Origin: Clostridiales bacterium
GTDB lineage: Bacteria; Bacillota; Clostridia; Christensenellales; CAG-138
Direction of reading: 5' to 3'
DNA length: 64,000 nt
NCBI GenBank assembly: GCA_004554165.1
Contig: SFNQ01000005.1
Location: forward strand, 4,500 to 68,499
Every line of letters begins with the position of its first letter. Positions within the stretch are counted from its first letter, which is position 1. Both the position numbers and the translations under genes were made by a program. Positions 35,703-44,626 of this stretch are shown here, in pieces. The notes beneath the pieces are model-generated. The model worked only from the letters and a program-made list of their open reading frames with translations, was not told the origin of the DNA and made no database searches.

Positions 35703-36673
35703 TGCGGCTTGGAAAACTGGACAACGACGAGCTGGAACGGCTCGTGCTGAAAAAATTCAAACGGACGCGGCCGGAATCTCTGGCCGTGCCGGAGATCGGC
35801 GTGGACTGCGCCGCGCTGGATCTGGGCGGAGATATCGCCGCGCTGTCCTGCGATCCCATCACCTCCGCCTCCCTTGCGCAGCTTGGCAGGCTTTCCGTTC
35901 ACGTAAGCTGCAACGACGCGGCCGCCGCGGGCGCGGAGCCCGTGGGCCTGCTGGTCACGCTCCTTGCGCCCCCCTCCATCTCGCAGGAGGACATTGGCCG
36001 CATTGCGGACGACCTTGCCGCCGCCGCCCTTGACGCGGGCGTGGACGTGCTGGGCGGGCATACGGAGGTGACGGACGCCGTAACGCGGGCCGTAACCAAC
36101 ACCACCGTGCTGGCGCGCATTCCCCGGGGCAGGATGCTCCCGGGCATGCAGCCCGGGGACGCCCTCGTTATGACAAAATGGGCGGCGCTGGAGGGCAGCG
36201 CCATCATCGCCGAGGATTTTCCCGCCGTCTTTTCCGCCCTCGATCCCGCCGTGCGGGAAACCGCGCTCTCCTTTGTCCGCCATCTCAGCGTGGTCCCGGA
36301 GGGGCGCTACGCCGCCGCCCACGGCGCCACCGCCATGCATGACGTTACGGAGGGCGGAATTCTGGGCGCCGCCTGGGAACTGGGCCATGCGGCAGGGCTT
36401 CGCGTTGTGCTTGACCCGGCGCGCGTTCCCATTCTGCCGGAAACCAGGGCCATCTGCCAGGCCGCCGGCATCGATCCGCTCCGCCTCATCAGCAGCGGCA
36501 GCATGCTCATCGCCTGCCCGGACGGGGAGGCCATGGTGCGCGGTCTTTCGCAGGAGGGAATCCCCGCCACGGTGGTGGGACATGCGGCGCCTTCCGGCCA
36601 GGGGCTGTATACGCCGCAGGGCGAAGCGCTGGCCCCACCAGGCGCAGATGAATTGTACCGCTTGTTTTCATAA
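35699..36673 (+). CDS. AIR synthase-related (HypE/ThiL-like) protein
   Basis: This 324-residue protein has the PurM-type ATP-binding fold: an N-terminal AIRS domain (DCAALDLGGDIAALSCDPIT, about 37-56; HVSCNDAAAAGAEPVG) and a C-terminal AIRS domain (AMHDVTEGGILGAAWELG). HypE, ThiL, SelD and PurM share the fold. No hydrogenase, thiamine or selenium gene is nearby, and the HypE C-terminal Cys is absent, so the substrate is unknown. The ATG overlaps the ligA stop by 4 bp. Similar orphan AIRS-like genes occur in other clostridia. Confidence 0.8.
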   Translation: MMRLGKLDNDELERLVLKKFKRTRPESLAVPEIGVDCAALDLGGDIAALSCDPITSASLAQLGRLSVHVSCNDAAAAGAEPVGLLVTLLAPPSISQEDIGRIADDLAAAALDAGVDVLGGHTEVTDAVTRAVTNTTVLARIPRGRMLPGMQPGDALVMTKWAALEGSAIIAEDFPAVFSALDPAVRETALSFVRHLSVVPEGRYAAAHGATAMHDVTEGGILGAAWELGHAAGLRVVLDPARVPILPETRAICQAAGIDPLRLISSGSMLIACPDGEAMVRGLSQEGIPATVVGHAAPSGQGLYTPQGEALAPPGADELYRLFS

Positions 36674-36719
36674 GCGATTCATGCTAAGATAAATTGTTTC
36701 GATTTGCGAGGTGACACGG

Positions 36720-37595
36720 ATGTACAGTATGACCGGCTACGGCCGCGGGACCGCGGCAGCCGACGGGCGCGAGCTGACCATTGAGCTCAAGTCCGTCAAC
36801 CACCGCTATCTGGACGTTTCCATGCGTCTGCCCCGCCATCTTCTTTTTCTTGAGGACGGGATTCGCGCCGGGCTTTCCGCCGCGCTTTCCCGCGGGCATG
36901 TGGACGTGTTTCTCAACTACCGCAACACGCGCTCGGACGCGCGCAGCGTCACCATCAACACGGGACTGCTGGAGGCCTATCTTTCCGCCGCCCATGAAGC
37001 CGGCGAGCGTTTCGGCCTCCGGGACGATCTGGGGCTTACCGCGGCGCTGCGGCTGCCGGACGTTACCGAGGTCTGCGAGGCGGACGAGGACCGGGATGCG
37101 GTGCTGGCCCTTTGCAGCGAGGCGCTCTCCTGCGCCATTGCCGCGCTGCGCGATATGCGCCGTCTCGAGGGCGAACGGCTCAAGGCGGACCTTGCTTCGC
37201 GCGTTGACGCGGTTTTCGGCCTTGCAGAAGAAATTGCCGCCCGCGCGCCGCTTGTCATCGAGGAATATCGGGCAAAATTGAACGAGCGCATTGAACAGCT
37301 CCTGGAAAAGACCGAGGTAGACCGCGCGCGGCTTGCCACGGAGGTTGCCCTCTTTGCGGACCGCGCCAGCATCGACGAGGAGATCGTGCGCCTGCGCAGC
37401 CACGTTGCGCAGATGCGCCTGCTCTTTGAGGAAGGCGAGCCTGTGGGCCGCCGGATGGATTTTGTGGTACAGGAGATGAACCGCGAGTTCAATACCATCG
37501 GCAGCAAGGCCAACGACGGCGAGCTGACTGCCCGTGTGCTCAGCGGCAAGGCGGAGATTGAAAAGATCCGCGAACAGATTCAGAACATTGAATAG
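36720..37595 (+). CDS. yicC: YicC family endoribonuclease-like protein
   Basis: This 291-residue protein starts MYSMTGYGRG and ends in the DUF1732 helix EIEKIREQIQNIE, the two hallmarks of YicC/YloC. It contains LKSVNHRYLDVSMRLPR near the N-terminus and DFVVQEMNREFNTIGSKAND near the C-terminus. E. coli YicC is an endoribonuclease implicated in small-RNA turnover. The ATG at 36720 follows GAGG; a GTG at 36711 is also in frame. It precedes remA and gmk, as in Bacillus yloC. Confidence 0.93.
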   Translation: MYSMTGYGRGTAAADGRELTIELKSVNHRYLDVSMRLPRHLLFLEDGIRAGLSAALSRGHVDVFLNYRNTRSDARSVTINTGLLEAYLSAAHEAGERFGLRDDLGLTAALRLPDVTEVCEADEDRDAVLALCSEALSCAIAALRDMRRLEGERLKADLASRVDAVFGLAEEIAARAPLVIEEYRAKLNERIEQLLEKTEVDRARLATEVALFADRASIDEEIVRLRSHVAQMRLLFEEGEPVGRRMDFVVQEMNREFNTIGSKANDGELTARVLSGKAEIEKIREQIQNIE

Positions 37596-37608
37596 GAGGC
37601 GCAGCCCT

Positions 37609-37866
37609 ATGGGATTCCGGCTTGTAAACATCGGCTTTGGCAACATCGTTTCCGCCGACCGTCTGATCGCCATCGTTAGCCCGGAAAGCGCGCCCATCAA
37701 GCGCATCGTGCAGGAAGCGCGGGAGGCCGGGCGGCTCATCGACGCCACCTGCGGGCGGCGCACCCGGGCCGTGGTCGTCACGGACAGCGACCACATCATT
37801 CTTTCCGCCATTCAGCCGGAAACCGTCGCCAACCGTCTTGACGCCTGCGACGGCGAGGACGAATAA
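37609..37866 (+). CDS. remA: Matrix/osmoprotection regulator RemA
   Basis: This 85-residue DUF370 protein matches RemA throughout: LVNIGFGNIVSADRLIAIVS and SAPIKRIVQEARE. RemA is a ring-forming DNA-binding activator of matrix genes in Bacillus subtilis; in clostridia its role is less clear. AGGAGG lies 9 bases before the ATG. It sits between yicC and gmk, its conserved position. Confidence 0.95.
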   Translation: MGFRLVNIGFGNIVSADRLIAIVSPESAPIKRIVQEAREAGRLIDATCGRRTRAVVVTDSDHIILSAIQPETVANRLDACDGEDE

Positions 37867-37902
37867 ACTTCAGGCAAGGCTTATTTGGGAGGGACATCTT
37901 TT

Positions 37903-38532
37903 ATGAAGCAATCGCGGGAAGGACTTCTCCTCGTTGTTTCCGGCCCCGCCGGCGTCGGCAAGGGCAGCATCGACGGCATTCTGCTGGAGCGGCACCGCAA
38001 CATGCGGCTCTCCGTCTCCGCGACCACGCGCAGCCCGCGCCCCGGCGAGATCGACGGCGTTCACTACTTTTTTATCGACGAGGAGCGTTTTCGGCAGATG
38101 ATCGCGGAAAACGCCTTTCTCGAATACATGCAGGTATTCAACATGCATTACTACGGTACGCCCCGGGCCTACGTCGAGCAGGAGCTGCGGGCCGGGCATG
38201 ACGTGCTGCTGGAAATCGACGTTCAGGGCGCCATGCGCGTCAAGGAATCCTACCCGGACGCCGTGCTGGTTTTCGTGGCGCCGCCCTCCATGAGCGCGCT
38301 CAAGGAGCGCCTGATCGGCAGAAATACCGAGACCCCCGAACAGATCGAAAAGCGCTTTGCAACGGCCTATCAGGAGGTTCGCTGCATGAACCGTTACGAT
38401 TATATCGTCGTCAACGACGTGCTGGACGTGGCCGTGCGCCGCATGGAGCATATCATCAACGCCGAAAAGTGCCGCGCATCGCGCAATCAGGCCATTATCA
38501 ACGAATTTGCAGGAGGAAAAGACGAAATATGA
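37903..38532 (+). CDS. gmk: Guanylate kinase
   Basis: This enzyme phosphorylates GMP to GDP. The 209-residue protein has the P-loop GPAGVGKGS (about 14-22; usually GPSGVGKGT), SATTRSPRPGEIDGVHYFF for GMP binding, and IDVQGAMRVKE. GGGAGGG precedes the ATG at 37903. Its stop overlaps the rpoZ ATG. The Ala and Ser substitutions in the P-loop are mild and should not abolish activity. Confidence 0.95.
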   Translation: MKQSREGLLLVVSGPAGVGKGSIDGILLERHRNMRLSVSATTRSPRPGEIDGVHYFFIDEERFRQMIAENAFLEYMQVFNMHYYGTPRAYVEQELRAGHDVLLEIDVQGAMRVKESYPDAVLVFVAPPSMSALKERLIGRNTETPEQIEKRFATAYQEVRCMNRYDYIVVNDVLDVAVRRMEHIINAEKCRASRNQAIINEFAGGKDEI

Positions 38533-38735
38533 TGAACCAGCCCTTGAATCAGCTTGTGGAAAAAGCGGGCGGATGCCGCTATATGCTTGTGACCGCCGTT
38601 GCCCAGCGCGCGCGGCAGCTGCAAAGCGATCCCGACAAGCTGGGCGACCGCAAGCCGGTCACCGTCGCCGTGGACGAACTCTATCACGACGAGCTGACGC
38701 TTGAGTACCCGAAGGAATACTACCAGAACAGCTGA
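38529..38735 (+). CDS. rpoZ: RNA polymerase omega subunit
   Basis: This 68-residue omega subunit helps assemble RNA polymerase. It has LVEKAGGCRYMLVTAVAQRA and the characteristic VDELYHDELTLEYP tail. AGGAGG lies upstream inside gmk, and the ATGATG overlaps the gmk stop, the conserved arrangement. Confidence 0.95.
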   Translation: MMNQPLNQLVEKAGGCRYMLVTAVAQRARQLQSDPDKLGDRKPVTVAVDELYHDELTLEYPKEYYQNS

Positions 38736-39226
38736 TTTTTTTGGAATTCAGCCCGGAGGAACCTGGCGGGAAGTCCATACGCGCGGGCGCGGCGCCACAA
38801 AAACAGTCCTCCCGTCTTTTGGGGATTTACGGTTCTGCCGGAAATGCCTTTTGCTTTTCAGGCGGCAAGACCCCGCAAAAAGCGGCCTCACAGGGGCGGG
38901 ATGGTCGAAACGGCGGCAGGGGCCACGGTATAAGCCCGGCGCCGAAAATGCCGATTCGGATCCGGCGGTATCCGCCAGTCCGGATCAGGCTCCTTGTTGA
39001 GGCTGCAAGCCTCATGGGGGGATTCGGCAGGCGGCGAAGTACCCGCGCCGGAAGGCCTTCGATTCTGGCGCATATTCCCGCAGGGCCGGCGTTCGCTTTA
39101 GGGGTTGCGGCCCCGCTTCGCCCAGTTTTTTCGACCGGCTGAGCCCGCGCATGCGGGCTGTCGTCGGTTTTGGGGGAATGCGCCGGACGCCCGCGCTGCA
39201 AACCGTTGCGGAAAGGGGGATTGGAA
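38736..39226. other. 490-bp stretch without a supported gene
   Basis: In Bacillus and many clostridia coaBC lies between rpoZ and priA; here nothing resembling it is found. Open frames (38741-39142 plus, 38827-39282 minus) lack start signals and similarity. Hairpins are possible, such as GATCCGG ... CCGGATC (about 38957-38987) and GAGGCT-GCA-AGCCTC (about 38998-39012), but no RNA family is recognised. Confidence 0.45.
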
Positions 39227-41488
39227 TTGTTCGCAGAGATTATCATCGATATCGCGCACGCAAACGTGGACCGGCTGTTCACCTACCGTGTCCCGGAAGA
39301 GTTGTCCATCCTCCCGGGGCAGCATGTACTCGTTCCCTTCGGCCACGGCAACGCGCAGAAGGAGGGCTTTGTCCTCTCGCTTACGGAAACCCTGGAGGCG
39401 GACTATCCGCTCAAGGATGTGCTGCGCGCCATCGAGCCCTATCCCGTCCTGCTGCCGGAGCAGATTTCGCTTGCGTACTGGATGCAGAAGAACTACCACT
39501 GTCTGCTTGTGGACGCGCTGCGGCTGATGATTCCCGCGCAGCTGCGCGGGGGGCGCGTTCATGAAAAAATCGAGCGAACGGTATCGCTGTCACGGACGCT
39601 GACGCCCGAGGAGATGCTTCGTTCTCTCTGTGACAGCAGCGGCAAGCCCCGGGCAAAAAAGCAGCATGAGGTTGTAAAGCTGCTCAGCGAGAGCGGTCTC
39701 GAGATGTCCGTGGCCGACATCAACGCCTTCCTTGGCGGCGCCTCGTCCGCCATCGGTGCGCTCATCCGGCGCGGCTACCTCGTGGAAAACGGCCACGTTA
39801 CCTTCCGCAGACCGGACGGCGCGGGGGAAGCGATTGCGGATAAAACCGTCGCGCTGAACGCAGCGCAGCAAAGCGCCGTTGCCGCAGTGAACGAAGCCAT
39901 GGCGCGCCGCGATGGTAGCACGCTGCTGCTCCACGGCGTGACCGGCAGCGGCAAAACCGAGGTCTATATGCGCTGCATCGAAGCCTGCCTTCGCAGCGGG
40001 CGCGAGGCCATCGTGCTGGTGCCGGAGATCTCCCTCACGCCGCAGACGGTGGGACGGTTTCGCGCGCGGTTTTCCGACGAGATCGCAGTGCTGCACAGCC
40101 GCCTGAGCGCCGGCGAGCGCTTCGACGAATGGCGACGCATCCGGCTCGGCAGGGCCCGCGTGGCCGTCGGCGCAAGAAGCGCCATCTTTGCGCCCTTCTC
40201 CGCGCTGGGCCTCATCATCATCGACGAGGAGCATGAGGCCAGCTACCAGAGCGAAACCGCGCCGCGCTACCATGCGGCAGAGATTGCCCTGCGCCGCGCG
40301 GCGGAAACGGGGGCCGCGCTGCTGCTTGGCAGCGCAACGCCCTCCCTGCTCTCCTACTTCCGCGCAACATCCGGACGCTATCAGCTGCTGACGCTGCCCG
40401 AGCGCGTGATGCACCGGCCCATGCCGGAGGTTGAGATTGTGGACATGCGCCAGGAGTTCCTTGCCGGCAATAATGGTATCTTCTCCCAAAGGCTCCAGAA
40501 GCTCCTGCGGGAGTGCTTCTCGGACGGCAGGCAGGCCATGCTGTTTTTAAACCGCCGGGGCTACTCCACCTTTGTCTCCTGCCGCGCCTGCGGCAAGGTC
40601 ATTCAGTGCGAAAACTGCGACATCTCCATGACCTATCACAAAAACGCAGGCCTGCTCCGCTGCCACTTTTGCGGCGCGTCCGCACCCATCCCCAGCCGCT
40701 GTCCGGACTGCGGAAAGCCCTTTATCAAATACTTCGGCATTGGCACGGAGCAGGTGGAGGAACAGCTGCGCCGTCTGTTTCCCGACGTGAGGGCGCTGCG
40801 CATGGATACGGACACCATGCGAAAAAAGGGCGCCTTCGACCAGACGCTTTCCGCCTTTTCCCGGGGAGAGGCGCAGGTGCTCATCGGCACGCAGATGATC
40901 GCCAAGGGCCATGATTTCCCAAACGTGACGCTGGTTGGCGTGGTAGCCGCGGACGCAACGCTCTGCATCCCGGACTACCGCAGCACCGAGCGGACCTTCC
41001 AGCTTCTGACGCAGGTGGCGGGCCGCGCCGGGCGCGACGACAATCCGGGCCGCGTGGTCGTGCAGACCTACAACCCGAACCATCCGGCAATCCGCTTTGC
41101 CAAAAACCATGATTATCCGGGTTTCTTCCGCTATGAGCTGGCGGAGCGGCGGAAGGCGCTCTTTCCGCCCTATACGCTGTTTCTCCGGCTTCTCTTTTCC
41201 GGCCCCGACGAGGCGGCGCTGGCGGAGAGCGGAGAGCGCTATGGCCGCGCGCTGGAAGCGGCCCTTCTGGATCTGCTCGGCAGCGAGGGCAGGCAGGATC
41301 TGCTGATGCTCTCCTGCTCCCCGGCGCCCATCCGCAAAAAGCAGGGCAGTTACCGCTATCAGGTGCTCATCAAGCTCCTGCGCACCAAACGCACCGCAAG
41401 CGTTCTGCGCCTGATCTACGACTTTGAGGCGGCGCACCGCAACGAGCTCTTCGCCCTGCTGGAGGTCAACCCGCAGGATATGCTGTAA
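39227..41488 (+). CDS. priA: Primosomal helicase PriA
   Basis: This 753-residue replication-restart helicase has an N-terminal DNA 3'-end-binding domain, Walker A GVTGSGKTE (about 240), DEEHEASY, and paired zinc-binding motifs (CRACGKVIQCENC then CHFCGA and CPDCGK, about 460-510). GTQMIAKGHDFPNVTLVGV and QVAGRAGR mark the helicase C-domain. The start is TTG at 39227, seven bases after GGGGG; a TTG two codons earlier is too close to that site. It lies in the priA-def neighbourhood known from Bacillus, here separated by an inverted regulator gene. Confidence 0.93.
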   Translation: MFAEIIIDIAHANVDRLFTYRVPEELSILPGQHVLVPFGHGNAQKEGFVLSLTETLEADYPLKDVLRAIEPYPVLLPEQISLAYWMQKNYHCLLVDALRLMIPAQLRGGRVHEKIERTVSLSRTLTPEEMLRSLCDSSGKPRAKKQHEVVKLLSESGLEMSVADINAFLGGASSAIGALIRRGYLVENGHVTFRRPDGAGEAIADKTVALNAAQQSAVAAVNEAMARRDGSTLLLHGVTGSGKTEVYMRCIEACLRSGREAIVLVPEISLTPQTVGRFRARFSDEIAVLHSRLSAGERFDEWRRIRLGRARVAVGARSAIFAPFSALGLIIIDEEHEASYQSETAPRYHAAEIALRRAAETGAALLLGSATPSLLSYFRATSGRYQLLTLPERVMHRPMPEVEIVDMRQEFLAGNNGIFSQRLQKLLRECFSDGRQAMLFLNRRGYSTFVSCRACGKVIQCENCDISMTYHKNAGLLRCHFCGASAPIPSRCPDCGKPFIKYFGIGTEQVEEQLRRLFPDVRALRMDTDTMRKKGAFDQTLSAFSRGEAQVLIGTQMIAKGHDFPNVTLVGVVAADATLCIPDYRSTERTFQLLTQVAGRAGRDDNPGRVVVQTYNPNHPAIRFAKNHDYPGFFRYELAERRKALFPPYTLFLRLLFSGPDEAALAESGERYGRALEAALLDLLGSEGRQDLLMLSCSPAPIRKKQGSYRYQVLIKLLRTKRTASVLRLIYDFEAAHRNELFALLEVNPQDML

Positions 41489-41657
41489 TCGCCCATGGAG
41501 GTTCGCTTGGGTTTTGCCCTCGCCGCCGTCCCGCTCTGTCGCTAAGGCTTCTGTGGACATGATTTCGGCCTGTTGTCCGCCGTTTTGGAGGATACCAGCG
41601 CCACTCGCCGCAGCAGCGAGCGTCCGCCCTTTGCTTTGAATCGATTTTTCTTTTCTG

Positions 41658-41689
41658 CCGCCGCCCTTTGCAGCAGCGGCGGGCTTTTT
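41658..41689 (+). terminator. Terminator after priA
   Basis: CCGCCGC (41658-41664) pairs with GCGGCGG (41676-41682), followed by GCTTTTT. It lies 170 bp beyond the priA stop; no gene is seen between 41489 and 41865. Confidence 0.65.
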
Positions 41690-41814
41690 GCCGGTAAAGT
41701 ATCTTTATTACCCCGCGATCACCGCCAAACGAAGGCTGCTCTGCGGCCGCCTGTGCAGCTGTTTTGCTTGAAACACGGCGCAGGAACCTTGAGAAACCGC
41801 TTTACCGATATGCC

Positions 41815-41844
41815 GGAGCGGCAGGCCCTGTGGCCTGCCGCTCC
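41815..41844. terminator. Perfect 13-bp hairpin between convergent genes
   Basis: GGAGCGGCAGGCC and its exact complement close a CTGT loop, 22 bp beyond the minus-strand LiaF-like gene stop. No long T-run follows on either strand, so it may act as a bidirectional block together with the hairpin at 41658. Confidence 0.5.
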
Positions 41845-41865
41845 TTGATCAAAAAGATTCTTTCG

Positions 41866-42891
41866 TCAGCAATATCGGATTTCCAGGCTGCCGAAGGAGA
41901 CGTCTCCCGAGATGGCAAGCTGCTGCGCCGCATCCGCATCCGCCTGCCCCTTCACCGCGCAGGAACCGAAGGAGCGCTCCACATTCTGCATTATGCTGAC
42001 GCACCGCGGCAGAAGAATTTCGCAGGCGCCGAAGGAGACGTCAACCTGCAGCCGCGCGCCCGGCCGGAAGGTCTTGCAGCGCGTCAAATCCAGAACGAAC
42101 CTGCCGAAGGAAACATCGATATCCCCGCCGCAAAACTCCTCCTGATCGAACACGCGACGGTCCTCGCAGAAGGAACCGTCCATGCGGACAAATCCTTCTT
42201 CATCCGAAAAATCCATGTTGCCGCCCTCGTTGGAGAAGCGGAAGCTGCCTTTTTTCCGTCTGGGCAACAGCTTTTCCAGCAAAATCGTCAGTCCGACAAG
42301 GATCAGGCCGATGGGCCAGATCAGACTCCAGTCCAGAACAAAATGCACCGCGCCGAGGTGAAACAGCAGATAGTACAGGCCAAGCAGCGCAACGCCGACG
42401 GAAACGGGCGACACGCGCTTCAGCGTCCAGCTCACGCCAAGGCCCAAAAGCACCGCGGGCCAGACCACGGACCAGAAGTTAAACTGCGGCCAGACGCCCA
42501 GCCGCGACAGCAGGAAGGCCACGCCGAGCAGCACCACAAGCAGCGCAAAGCCGACGCCCTCCTTCTTCAAATCGAAGTGAACCGTCACGCCTTCCCGCGC
42601 GTGCTTTTCCTCCTCCTGCTCGCTCTCCTGTCCGCTCCCGGCATATCCGCCCTTGTCTCCGGCGGCGCTTCGTTCCGCCACAGGACTGACGCCGAGGAGC
42701 ATATCCGTACTGACGCCAAGCACCTCTGCGATTCGCGGCAGGATGGAGATGTCGGGGCAGGAGTTATCGTTTTCCCACTTGCTGACCGCCTGCGCGGTCA
42801 CGCCCACGCGCTCCGCCAGCTGATCCTGCGTCAGGCCGCGCTCCTTCCGCAGCCACGCAATCCGTTTTCCAATGGATGAATGTTCTTCCAT
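41866..42891 (-). CDS. XRE-family HTH fused to LiaF-like membrane domain
   Basis: This 341-residue protein has an N-terminal XRE helix-turn-helix (about 10-65, LTQDQLAERVGVTAQAVSKW), an acidic linker, four hydrophobic helices (about 110-215) and a C-terminal domain of repeated short beta strands (DVSFG occurs three times) as in the LiaF/YvqF family. LiaF-type proteins relay cell-envelope stress. The fusion suggests a membrane-tethered transcription factor, which is inference. The ATG at 42891 follows GGGAGGG. It lies on the opposite strand between priA and def and breaks a normally continuous gene order. Confidence 0.82.
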   Translation of the reverse strand: MEEHSSIGKRIAWLRKERGLTQDQLAERVGVTAQAVSKWENDNSCPDISILPRIAEVLGVSTDMLLGVSPVAERSAAGDKGGYAGSGQESEQEEEKHAREGVTVHFDLKKEGVGFALLVVLLGVAFLLSRLGVWPQFNFWSVVWPAVLLGLGVSWTLKRVSPVSVGVALLGLYYLLFHLGAVHFVLDWSLIWPIGLILVGLTILLEKLLPRRKKGSFRFSNEGGNMDFSDEEGFVRMDGSFCEDRRVFDQEEFCGGDIDVSFGRFVLDLTRCKTFRPGARLQVDVSFGACEILLPRCVSIMQNVERSFGSCAVKGQADADAAQQLAISGDVSFGSLEIRYC

Positions 42892-43153
42892 GTTGCTTTG
42901 CCCTCCCTGTTCTTCTCTGTGCCCATTATGGCATAAACCGGGCCATTTTACCATAACCCATTCTTCGACAGGCCAGATTTGCAGCGCAACCGCCGGTTGA
43001 ATTTGACTCAACCAGCGGTTTTCCTCCCGTCGTTTTTGTCCGAAATTCCGGTCTTTTTCTGGAGACCCTTCCTCCCCCCTGTCCTGCCGCCGGGCGCAGG
43101 CAGCATGCGAACGGAAGCGAGGGTACGCCGTCCTTTTGCCTCCCGTGGTTTTC

Positions 43154-43182
43154 TTTACAGCCCCCGGTTTCCCGTGTATAAT
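43154..43182 (+). promoter_or_regulatory. Promoter of def-fmt-...-rpe operon
   Basis: TTTACA (43154-43159) and a perfect TATAAT (43177-43182) are 17 bp apart, about 33 bp before the def ATG. This promoter compensates for the separation of def from priA. Confidence 0.75.
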
Positions 43183-43214
43183 ATAAAATGGTTGAAAAGG
43201 AGGAATCCAGATCT

Positions 43215-43703
43215 ATGGCACTGCGCAATATCCGCACCGAGGGCGATCCCTGCCTCGGCAAGATCTGCCGCCCCATTGAACGCTTTGATGCAAAGCTGGC
43301 GGCGCTGATCGACGATTTGTTTGATACGATGTACGACGCGGACGGCGTTGGCCTCGCCGCCTCGCAGGTGGGCGTGCTCCGCCGCGTTGTGGTCATCGAT
43401 ACGGGCGACGGCCCCGTGGAGATGGTCAATCCCGTCATCCGAAAGCAGGAGGGCCTTCAGGGCGATATGGAGGGCTGCCTCTCCTTCCCCGGTCAGTCCG
43501 GCTATGTGGAGCGCGCCGAGCATGTCGTTGCCGAGGCCTTCGACCGCAAGGGCAGGCTCTACGAGTACGACGCCTACGGCCTGTTTGCCCGCGCGATCCA
43601 GCACGAGCTGGATCACCTCGACGGCCTCACCTACCGCAGGCTGGTCAAGGATCCGCCGCCCGAGTTTGAAAAAAAGCTGCGTGAAGCGGAGGCGGGCGCA
43701 TGA
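43215..43703 (+). CDS. def: Peptide deformylase
   Basis: This metalloenzyme removes the N-formyl group from nascent proteins. The 162-residue protein has all three motifs: GVGLAASQVG (44-53), EGCLSFP with metal ligand Cys88, and QHELDHLDG with ligands His130 and His134 and catalytic Glu131. AAGGAGG precedes the ATG at 43215. Its stop overlaps the fmt start (ATGA), coupling removal and addition of the formyl group. Confidence 0.97.
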   Translation: MALRNIRTEGDPCLGKICRPIERFDAKLAALIDDLFDTMYDADGVGLAASQVGVLRRVVVIDTGDGPVEMVNPVIRKQEGLQGDMEGCLSFPGQSGYVERAEHVVAEAFDRKGRLYEYDAYGLFARAIQHELDHLDGLTYRRLVKDPPPEFEKKLREAEAGA

Positions 43704-44626
43704 AGATCGCCTTTCTCGGTACGCCGGAATTTGCGCTGCCCTCCCTCAGCGCGCTCATTGAGGACGGGCATACGCTGGAGGTCTTTACCCAGCCCGACCG
43801 CCCCGTGGGGCGGCACGGCGCGCCCGTCGCCCCGCCGGTGAAGCAGCTTGCGCTTTCCTACGGCATCCCCGTGCGGCAGTTTGAAAAAATCCGCTCGGAG
43901 GAGGGTGTGGCGGCGCTCTGCGCGTTTGCGCCCGATCTCATGGTAACGGCCGCCTTTGGCCAGCTTCTGTCTCAGGCCAATCTGGACATCCCAAAGCACG
44001 GCTGCATCAACGTACACGGTTCGCTCCTGCCCCGCTACCGCGGCGCCGCGCCCATTCAATGGGCCGTCATCAACGGCGAGACGGAAACCGGCATCACGAC
44101 CATGCTGACCGATATCGGTATGGACACCGGCGATATCCTCCTGAAGGAAAGCACGCCCATTGGGCCGGACGAAACCGCAGGTGAGCTGTACGTCCGCCTG
44201 TCCGTCATGGGCGCGGAGCTGCTGCGCAGGACCATCGCCGCGCTGGAGGCCGGAACGCTGACGCGGGAAAAGCAGAACGAGGCGGACGCCAGCAAGTGCC
44301 CCATGCTGAAAAAGGAGCACGGAAAGCTCGACCTCAGCCAAAGCGCGCAGCGGGTACACAACCTTGTGCGCGGCGTAAACCCCTGGCCGGGCGCCTTCGC
44401 CCTCTGGGACGGCGCACCGCTGAAAATCTGGAAAACGCGCCTGTGTACGCGGGAGAATCCCCGCCTGCCCGCGGGAACCTGCGTTGGCGACGCAAAGCAG
44501 GGCCTGTTTTTGCAGTGTGGAGACGGACTTGTGGAGGTGCTGGAGCTACAGGCCCCGGGCGGCAGGCGCATGGACGGAAGGAGCTTTCTGCGCGGCAAGT
44601 CCCTCGAAGGCGCCGTACTGCAATGA
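43700..44626 (+). CDS. fmt: Methionyl-tRNA formyltransferase
   Basis: This enzyme formylates initiator Met-tRNA using 10-formyl-tetrahydrofolate. The 308-residue protein has MKIAFLGTPEFALPSL at the N-terminus and the catalytic HGSLLPRYRGAAPIQWA (about 107-123), then a C-terminal tRNA-binding OB-like domain with NPWPGAFA. It overlaps def and rsmB by 4 bp on each side. Confidence 0.97.
   Translation: MKIAFLGTPEFALPSLSALIEDGHTLEVFTQPDRPVGRHGAPVAPPVKQLALSYGIPVRQFEKIRSEEGVAALCAFAPDLMVTAAFGQLLSQANLDIPKHGCINVHGSLLPRYRGAAPIQWAVINGETETGITTMLTDIGMDTGDILLKESTPIGPDETAGELYVRLSVMGAELLRRTIAALEAGTLTREKQNEADASKCPMLKKEHGKLDLSQSAQRVHNLVRGVNPWPGAFALWDGAPLKIWKTRLCTRENPRLPAGTCVGDAKQGLFLQCGDGLVEVLELQAPGGRRMDGRSFLRGKSLEGAVLQ

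Noticed and set aside
38741..39142. 133-codon frame between rpoZ and priA
   Set aside because: No start signal fits and the composition resembles shadow frames. An equally long frame runs on the other strand.
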